Below, piece after piece: positions 35,440-40,336 of a stretch of DNA of 40,336 nt. The notes under the pieces are model-generated. The model saw only the letters and a list, made by a program, of their open reading frames with translations, ran no database searches and was not told the origin of the DNA. Origin of the DNA: an uncultured Bacteroides sp. (GTDB taxonomy: Bacteria > Bacteroidota > Bacteroidia > Bacteroidales > Bacteroidaceae); the NCBI GenBank assembly GCA_947574505.1, contig CANPJW010000023.1:1-40336 (forward strand), read 5' to 3'. Both the position numbers and the translations under genes were made by a program. Each line of letters begins with the position of its first letter. The stretch's first letter is position 1.

Positions 35440-35572
35440 ACAAATAACTCTCAGTGTGAGAGAATATATAACTTTTTTTACCCATCGTTTTTGGTTGTTT
35501 ACAAGCGTATATATCCAATGCTCAAATAAGTTAGCCTTGGTCATATATATTTAACAACTAGTTCCTGATTTA

Positions 35573-35621
35573 GTTTCATCCGTTGAAACTGTTTGTTTCC
35601 CGTAATGAAACACTTTGTTTC
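35573..35621. repeat. Short 22-bp palindromic repeat array
   Basis: Half-sites alternate with exact spacing: GTTTC at 35573, 35595 and 35617, and GAAAC at 35585 and 35607. Each unit is GTTTC-N7-GAAAC-N5, a 22-bp period of palindromes, with a degenerate further half-site (TTGAAG) near 35630. No terminal inverted repeats could be found around it. It lies in the gap between the WecB-like gene and the DUF5686 gene. Confidence 0.6.
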
Positions 35622-35637
35622 AAGGCATGTTGAAGCT

Positions 35638-35669
35638 ACTTGCCCTACACTTGACGGCATAGGGCAAGT
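35638..35669 (-). terminator. Hairpin after the WecB-like gene
   Basis: A 10-bp perfect stem (ACTTGCCCTA against TAGGGCAAGT) with a 12-base loop starts 11 bases past the stop codon. There is no T-run on the minus strand, so it is a weak terminator candidate or part of the neighbouring repeat. Confidence 0.4.
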
Positions 35670-35679
35670 AAGGTGAGCG

Positions 35680-36765
35680 TTATTTGCTTGATAGAATCTG
35701 TACGATACGCTCTGCGGTACGTCCGTCCCAACGTTCGGGGAGTTCACCGCGCTTCCATCCGCCTTTCATCAGTGTATCCATTGTTTTGGCAAGCAGAACC
35801 GGGTCTTCTCCGACAAGCTCGTTGGTTCCCATACGCCATGTCTCGGGATGCTCGGCGTATGTATTGAGAGTAATGCAAGGAATACCCAGGAAAGTTGCTT
35901 CTTCGGCGACATTGCCGGAGTCGGTGACAATTCCTTTCGCCTTATTAATCAGATAACCGAAGAATAGGTAATTCTGTGGTGGCATGATATGCAGGTTAGG
36001 TGCTTCGATGTCCAATTCCTTAATCGCGTTGCGTACATACGTGTGCAATGGTGCTACGATAGGCATGCCGGCAGATTTCTCAATCAATGTTTCCATCAGT
36101 TGCTGCAGATTCTCTTTGTTATTAAGCAAGACACGGCGGTTGAGGGTGAGCAGGAGATAATTGCCTTCCTGGAGTCCCAATACGGAGAACCATATCGGTT
36201 TGAGTAGCCGGTTGCGGTTGTAACGGATAGCATCTATGAGGATATTGCCTACATAATATACATTTTCGCTTTCCGTACCCGTTTGGTTCAGATTACGGTT
36301 GGCAACCATGCCGGCTGTGAACAAGTAGTCGGACAGTCCGTCCGTAATCATGCGGTTCACTTCTTTCGGCATCTTCATGTCGAAAGAGCGGGTTCCGGCC
36401 ACAAGGTGCGCCACCTTGATTCCTTGTTTCTTGGCAACGATAGCGCAACTCATCGTTGCGGTGAGGTCGTCCACAACAAGAACAACGTGTGCTGGGTTCT
36501 CGGTCAACTCCTGTTCGAACGCTACCATGATTCCTGCTGTCAAACTCGTTGGATTACTGCTTTCCACTCCCAGATATACATCGGGAGCCTTCATGTCGAG
36601 GTCCGAAAAGAGAGAAGCGTCCAGACTCGTATCCTCTTTTCTGCCCGTGTAGACCAGTCGGTAGGAGATACTTTTACCCAGCGACCGTGCAGCTTCAATA
36701 GCGCGTGTAATGGGAGCTATCTTCATGAAATTGGGGCGTGCCCCGGCAACAATTGTTATTTTCAT
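35680..36765 (-). CDS. UDP-GlcNAc 2-epimerase (WecB)-family protein with altered active site
   Basis: The 361-residue protein has the GT-B-like WecB fold and family length. AGARPNFMK at 7-15 replaces the usual GTRPE, and TDSGNVAEEA plus EHPE occupy the UDP-binding region (usually TDSGGxQEE and ERPE). Residues known to be catalytic in E. coli WecB look replaced: E117 of VEAGLR is Val122 in LVAGTR, E131 of PEExNR is Lys134 in PKEVNR, and H213 of GHRRE is Asn209 in TLNRR. The aspartate of the GDT motif may remain in VVDDLT (97-102). It may act on another sugar nucleotide or lack epimerase activity. The gene is alone, not in a polysaccharide locus. Confidence 0.8.
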   Translation of the reverse strand: MKITIVAGARPNFMKIAPITRAIEAARSLGKSISYRLVYTGRKEDTSLDASLFSDLDMKAPDVYLGVESSNPTSLTAGIMVAFEQELTENPAHVVLVVDDLTATMSCAIVAKKQGIKVAHLVAGTRSFDMKMPKEVNRMITDGLSDYLFTAGMVANRNLNQTGTESENVYYVGNILIDAIRYNRNRLLKPIWFSVLGLQEGNYLLLTLNRRVLLNNKENLQQLMETLIEKSAGMPIVAPLHTYVRNAIKELDIEAPNLHIMPPQNYLFFGYLINKAKGIVTDSGNVAEEATFLGIPCITLNTYAEHPETWRMGTNELVGEDPVLLAKTMDTLMKGGWKRGELPERWDGRTAERIVQILSSK

Positions 36766-36799
36766 CTTATTTCTATCATATTCGGTTTAATTCGTGAAG

Positions 36800-36807
36800 C
36801 AAATGTA
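36800..36807 (-). promoter_or_regulatory. -7 box for the WecB-like gene
   Basis: The minus strand reads TACATTTG, an exact TAnnTTTG match, 34 bases before the ATG at 36765. The -33 region has no clean TTTG. The divergent TRIC gene probably starts from the same 92-base gap. Confidence 0.5.
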
Positions 36808-36857
36808 CATTTTCTTACGGAATTTATTTGTTACTTTGCATACAAAATAATAAATAT

Positions 36858-37484
36858 ATGCCCACATTCGTTCAAATTCTTGATTTTATAGGCACATTTG
36901 CCTTTGCAATTAGTGGTATCCGGCTGGCTTCGGCGAAGCGTTTCGACTGGTTCGGAGCCTATGTTGTCGGACTTGCCACGGCTATCGGTGGCGGTACTAT
37001 CCGTGATGTTCTGCTCGATGTTACCCCCGGGTGGATGACAGACCCCATTTATTTGATTTGTACGGGGCTGGCTCTGGTGTGGGTTATCTGCTTCGGACGT
37101 TGGCTTATCCGGCTCAACAATACATTTTTTATTTTCGACAGTATCGGTCTGGCATTGTTCACTGTGGTAGGTGTGGGCAAGAGCATTGCCTTGGGATATC
37201 CTTTCTGGGTGGCAATCATTATGGGTAGTATCACGGGAGCGGCAGGCGGTGTGATGCGTGATGTCTTTATCAATGAAATCCCTTTGATATTCCGAAAAGA
37301 AATTTACGCAATGGCCTGTGTGGTAGGCGGTATTGCCTATTGGCTTTGCGATGTCGCGGGACTTGAGTCATACGGATGCCAGCTAATCGGCGGGTCTGCT
37401 GTATTCCTGACCCGCATCCTAGCTGTAAAATATCACATCTGCTTGCCTATATTAAAAGGTGGCGATGAGATAAAAGAAGAGTGA
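36858..37484 (+). CDS. TRIC-type cation channel (UPF0126, YadS-like)
   Basis: The 208-residue protein has about seven membrane helices arranged as two similar halves, each with a glycine-rich motif: ATAIGGGTIRDVLL and TGAAGGVMRDVF. This is the UPF0126/TRIC family; prokaryotic members form trimeric K+-permeable channels. ATG at 36858 (MPTFVQILDFIG) is preferred over a TTG at 36828, which would add ten unlikely residues. It is convergent with the DUF4251 gene, with nine bases between stops. Confidence 0.9.
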   Translation: MPTFVQILDFIGTFAFAISGIRLASAKRFDWFGAYVVGLATAIGGGTIRDVLLDVTPGWMTDPIYLICTGLALVWVICFGRWLIRLNNTFFIFDSIGLALFTVVGVGKSIALGYPFWVAIIMGSITGAAGGVMRDVFINEIPLIFRKEIYAMACVVGGIAYWLCDVAGLESYGCQLIGGSAVFLTRILAVKYHICLPILKGGDEIKEE

Positions 37485-37493
37485 TGATCACCT

Positions 37494-37988
37494 TTATTCG
37501 TCTTTCATATCCAACTTTCCCTGAAAACTGATGGATTGCCGGTTCTGCATGTTTACATCAATGCTTGCCGAACCGTTAGGGTACACTTTTGCCCTGAATT
37601 CATATCTGTCTTCGGGATTCCGGATAATGAATTGGATGACGGCATTTCCTTTCTTATCCATTTTCATTGTATATTCCTTGAGGGGTGCTCTGAAATTCAG
37701 TCCGTCCCCGCCACCATAAGGGATGCTGTAAGCCCGTCCGAAATAGGGTAGGTAGGAGATGACCGAATCATTGCTGATTTCCAGTGAGTAGGGAGATGTC
37801 AGGGGGACGGAACGTCCGCGCATCGGCAGGGCGGTCTGTACATCTATTTTGTAATTTTCAGATGCGATGAGTTTCGTCACAGCTTCTTTCTTCTGTTCCT
37901 TCTTTTCTTCTTTACTTTGAGCTGAAAGGGTAGGGAGTCCTACTAGCAAGGCTAGTAACAACATTAGGATTTGTTTCTTCGTTTTCAT
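37494..37988 (-). CDS. DUF4251 secreted protein
   Basis: The 164-residue protein starts with a signal peptide (MKTKKQILMLLLALLVGLPTLSAQ style, cleavage near residue 24) followed by a lysine/glutamate-rich linker and a domain with LPMRGRSVPLTSPYSLEISNDSV, YLPYFGRAYSIPYGGGDGLNF and the C-terminal FQGKLD. This is the DUF4251 pattern of Bacteroidota periplasmic proteins of unknown function. The frame opens at 38024, directly against a -7 box (38026-38033), so ATG at 37988 is chosen. Confidence 0.85.
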   Translation of the reverse strand: MKTKKQILMLLLALLVGLPTLSAQSKEEKKEQKKEAVTKLIASENYKIDVQTALPMRGRSVPLTSPYSLEISNDSVISYLPYFGRAYSIPYGGGDGLNFRAPLKEYTMKMDKKGNAVIQFIIRNPEDRYEFRAKVYPNGSASIDVNMQNRQSISFQGKLDMKDE

Positions 37989-38025
37989 ATCAGTTGCATT
38001 TAGGTTGATATATATGTATAACAAC

Positions 38026-38033
38026 CAAATATA
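38026..38033 (-). promoter_or_regulatory. -7 box for the DUF4251 gene
   Basis: The minus strand reads TATATTTG, an exact match, 37 bases before the ATG at 37988 and directly after the htpX terminator. It rules against the longer start at 38024. Confidence 0.5.
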
Positions 38034-38035
38034 AG

Positions 38036-38090
38036 AAAAAGTCAGGAACTCTTCTCTTTTCTTTAATGAAAATTAAACAGAAATCCTGAC
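38036..38090 (-). terminator. Terminator of lemA-htpX
   Basis: GTCAGGA (38084-38090 read on the minus strand) pairs with TCCTGAC (38041-38047) around a 36-base loop and is followed by TTTTTC. The long loop makes it a moderate candidate. It lies 25 bases past the htpX stop. Confidence 0.5.
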
Positions 38091-38115
38091 CTTTCCTTGT
38101 GTATATAATAAGAAC

Positions 38116-39078
38116 TTAGAACTGTTCCAATATCTCAATCCGCTTTTCAATGGGGGGATGGGTGGCAAACAAGCCACCGAACTGACTATATAGACCTTTT
38201 GTCTTCTTTTTAGGATTTTGAATGAATAATTGCGCTACGTCTTTCCGTTGCACGGCTTCTATCGCTGGGTCGGCAGATATTTTTCGCAAAGCACTGGCAA
38301 GTGCCAACGGATTTTTCGTCATTTCTGCCGAACCGGCGTCTGCCATATATTCGCGTTTGCGCGAAATGGCAAAACGCATCAGGCTGGCGAAAAGGAAACC
38401 AATGGCAGCTATCAGTAAAGCGACTATCATAAAGAGGAAAATTCCTGCGCTGCCTTTACTGTTACTACGTACACGTATATGTGTGATGGTATAAAACGTG
38501 ATTTCCGTCAGCATGGAGAAGATACCGACAAATACGATGGAGATAATAAGCAGACGCACGTCCCGGTTACGGATATGGGTAAGCTCATGCCCGATTACGG
38601 CTTCAAGTTCTTCATCGTTCAGCTTTTGGATGATACCTCTCGAAAGGGTAATCGTATATGTGCGGTCATTGATACCACTTGCAAATGCATTCAGCGAATT
38701 ATCATGAATGATATTTATCTTCGGCATACTCATGCCCTGAGACATGCAGAGGTTTTCCACCAAGTTGTAAACGCGTTTGTTTTCCTTGCGGTCAAGCGGC
38801 TTGGAGCCTGTGGCGGAATTAATGATTCTCGTATTAGCCCAATAGGCGATAAGAAACCAGATAGCCACTACTCCTAAAGTATAGGGTAGGGAAGAGAGGA
38901 AGAAATGATTGACCATAGGCATCATCTCGACTTCCATACTCTTGCCGTATCCGAAAAGAACCAGCAGGTAACAGGACAGATAAAGAAGTGCTGTCACCAG
39001 GCAAGGAAAGAGGAACAATAGAAATGCGGAACGTATATTGTTCCGGCTCTGCTGTGTTTGGATTCCGACGTATTGCAT
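38116..39078 (-). CDS. htpX: HtpX-like M48 zinc metalloprotease
   Basis: The 320-residue integral membrane protease has two N-terminal helices (about 19-42 and 62-80), the zinc site HELTH at 164-168 in AVIGHELTHIRNRD, two more helices (about 176-198 and 212-235), and the downstream glutamate ligand region KREYMADAGSAEM. It degrades misfolded membrane proteins on the cytoplasmic side. It follows lemA by 42 bases; lemA and M48 protease genes are often neighbours. Confidence 0.92.
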   Translation of the reverse strand: MQYVGIQTQQSRNNIRSAFLLFLFPCLVTALLYLSCYLLVLFGYGKSMEVEMMPMVNHFFLSSLPYTLGVVAIWFLIAYWANTRIINSATGSKPLDRKENKRVYNLVENLCMSQGMSMPKINIIHDNSLNAFASGINDRTYTITLSRGIIQKLNDEELEAVIGHELTHIRNRDVRLLIISIVFVGIFSMLTEITFYTITHIRVRSNSKGSAGIFLFMIVALLIAAIGFLFASLMRFAISRKREYMADAGSAEMTKNPLALASALRKISADPAIEAVQRKDVAQLFIQNPKKKTKGLYSQFGGLFATHPPIEKRIEILEQF

Positions 39079-39120
39079 CGCGTGTTTGATTTATGCAGTG
39101 AGTGAACGGTGACTGGAGAT

Positions 39121-39681
39121 TTAGAAATTGATTTTGGGAGCCTGTTCCAAATTGGCGCGTTCGTTCTTTCCCAAATCAAACATGATTTCTTTTTGGAATC
39201 CTGTCATGCCTGCTATGATATTAGAAGGGAATGTCTGTACGGCGTTATTGTATTCTTTGGTAGCCGAGTTGAAGTAACGGCGGACAGCAGCCAACTTATT
39301 CTCCACATCGGCTATTTCCTCTTGTAATTGCAGGAAACTCTGATTTGCTTTCAAGTCGGGATAGGCTTCCAATGTGATTTTCAGCCCTGCAAGGGCGGAA
39401 CTTAACTGATTCTCGGCGGCTATCTTATCATCAATAGTCTTGGCACTGACGGCACCGTTACGTGCCTGAATCACCCGGTCGAGTGTCTCCTTTTCATGGG
39501 CGGCATATCCTTTCACGGTATCTACCAATTGCGGAATCAAGTCATGACGTTGCTTCAACTGTACGTCGATGTCGGCAAACGCATTTTCACGATTGTTTCT
39601 CAGTCTCACTAGCGAATTGTACATGGATGCAAAAATGATGCCCAACAATACAATAATTCCTACAACAATAAGTATATTCAT
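39121..39681 (-). CDS. lemA: LemA family protein
   Basis: The 186-residue protein has one N-terminal membrane helix (about 3-22) and the LemA signature YNSLVRLRNNRENAFADIDVQLKQRHDLIPQLVDTVKGYA-like region (about 21-60), followed by an alpha-helical body with NKLAAVRRYFNSATKEYNNAVQ. The function is unclear; it is often encoded with membrane proteases, here htpX. It is first in the operon behind a consensus promoter. Confidence 0.93.
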   Translation of the reverse strand: MNILIVVGIIVLLGIIFASMYNSLVRLRNNRENAFADIDVQLKQRHDLIPQLVDTVKGYAAHEKETLDRVIQARNGAVSAKTIDDKIAAENQLSSALAGLKITLEAYPDLKANQSFLQLQEEIADVENKLAAVRRYFNSATKEYNNAVQTFPSNIIAGMTGFQKEIMFDLGKNERANLEQAPKINF

Positions 39682-39711
39682 TGTCTTTTAATTTATTAGG
39701 TTAATATTAAT

Positions 39712-39743
39712 CAAAAGTAATCTATTTGATTCTTTTAAGCAAA
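39712..39743 (-). promoter_or_regulatory. Consensus promoter of lemA-htpX
   Basis: The minus strand reads TTTG (39740-39743), a 20-bp spacer, and TACTTTTG (39712-39719), which fits both Bacteroides boxes. The -7 box lies 30 bases before the lemA ATG. Confidence 0.7.
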
Positions 39744-39922
39744 TGAATGGGAGATTTTTCTTCAAATACCACCCCAAAAAACTATCAGAAAGCACACAAA
39801 AACTATCATTTGATAGAAATATCCCTAAGAAATGATTGAAATCTTCCTGTATGAGACGCAAAATACCTTTAAACTTGCAACCGACAAGAAAAACGAAATA
39901 TTAACTATAAAACCCTTAAAGG

Positions 39923-40283
39923 ATGAAAAGTTTAAGTTTCAGAAAAGATTTAATTGGAGTTCAAGAGGAGTTGCTTCGTTTTGCTTATAAACTGACGGGC
40001 AATCGTGAAGAAACGAATGATTTGTTGCAGGAAACATCTTTAAAAGCGTTGGATAACGAGGAAAAATTTGCTCTAGATACAAATTTCAAGAGATGGATGT
40101 ATACTATCATGCGTAACATCTTTATTAATAATTACCGGAAAATAGTCCGTGAGCAGACTTTCGTAGACCCTACTGATAATATTACCACTTGAACCTGCCG
40201 CAGGATGTAGGATTTGAAAGTACGGAGGGTGCTTATGACTTGAAAGAAATGCACCGTATTGTCAATGCGTAGCCCAAAGAGTA
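39923..40283 (+). pseudogene. Decayed ECF RNA polymerase sigma factor gene
   Basis: The first 87 codons encode an ECF sigma region 2: MKSLSFRKDLIGVQEELLRF, then LTGNREETNDLLQETSLKAL and WMYTIMRNIFINNYRK (the -10 binding helix). The frame then ends at TGA 40190-40192. Removing one base near 40182-40189 restores a frame that continues LNLPQDVGFESTEGAYDLKEMHRIVNA, as in intact Bacteroides ECF sigma factors, until an in-frame TAG at 40270-40272 where a leucine codon is expected. After PKE the similarity ends, so region 4 (the -35 reader) is missing. A single-base deletion, a nonsense change and a 3' truncation together argue for a true pseudogene. Confidence 0.8.
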
Positions 40284-40298
40284 AGTAGATGTTCATAA

Positions 40299-40330
40299 TT
40301 GGTTTATATCATAAGGTTTTGATACCTTTG
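40299..40330 (+). promoter_or_regulatory. Promoter at the right edge
   Basis: TTGG (40299-40302) and TACCTTTG (40323-40330) are 20 bp apart. The -7 box is exact. It would drive a plus-strand gene beyond the window and lies about 40 bases after the sigma-factor remnant ends. Confidence 0.45.
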
Positions 40331-40336
40331 CCTCAT

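Overview
The window looks like a chromosomal segment of a gut Bacteroides (B. thetaiotaomicron / ovatus / xylanisolvens type). The reasons are many copies of the Bacteroides promoter pair (TTTG, 19-20 bp, TAnnTTTG), almost no strong Shine-Dalgarno sites, and a Bacteroidota gene set: DUF4492-cydAB, a DUF5686 outer-membrane protein, DUF4251, an LA_2272-type repeat protein, class III fructose-bisphosphatase and gmd-fcl. No phage, conjugative element, CRISPR array or rRNA is visible. All assignments come from reading the sequence and from recalled family motifs; no search was run.

Layout. 1-400: tRNA-Glu(CTC) and tRNA-Ser(GCT) on the minus strand, with promoter and terminators. 805-3781: ravA-viaA (MoxR ATPase plus VWA protein). 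4003-8508: a small lipoprotein, an AspT/YidE-type transporter and fbp. 8646-11510: LA_2272-type repeat protein and an acyl-CoA ligase. 11678-13847: gmd-fcl, making GDP-L-fucose from GDP-mannose. 13931-15109: a dicarboxylate/amino-acid:cation symporter. 15219-18976: gnd-zwf-pgl, the full oxidative pentose phosphate branch in one operon. 19017-19229: a small unknown gene. 19254-20677: about 1.4 kb without a credible protein gene, holding two minisatellite-bearing, inverted-repeat-bounded elements and a candidate small RNA. 20678-27208: a six-gene minus-strand operon for a MacAB-TolC-like efflux pump followed by its LytS/LytTR two-component pair. 27427-30409: DUF4492, cydA, cydB (cytochrome bd oxidase). 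30492-35413: 2-hydroxyacid dehydrogenase, rarA and a DUF5686 protein. 35680-36765: a WecB-family protein with a changed active site. 36858-39681: TRIC channel, DUF4251 protein, htpX and lemA. 39923-40283: a decayed ECF sigma factor gene.

The most unusual material is the intergenic DNA. Arrays of imperfect palindromes repeated every 21 or 22 bp (about two helical turns) occur in four places with unrelated sequences: two arrays in an element with 72-bp terminal inverted repeats (19329-19895), one in an adjacent element with 20-bp termini (20133-20674), and a short one at 35573-35621. The shared design without shared sequence suggests one amplification process or one kind of DNA- or RNA-binding constraint. 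Between the two elements sits a complete minus-strand transcription unit of about 110 nt (consensus promoter, hairpin, T-run) with no convincing reading frame.

Several gene starts are revised because a Bacteroides -7 box lies inside or directly against the longest reading frame, so the codon downstream of the box is the likelier start (ravA, the symporter, the small gene at 19017, the DUF5686 gene, the DUF4251 gene).
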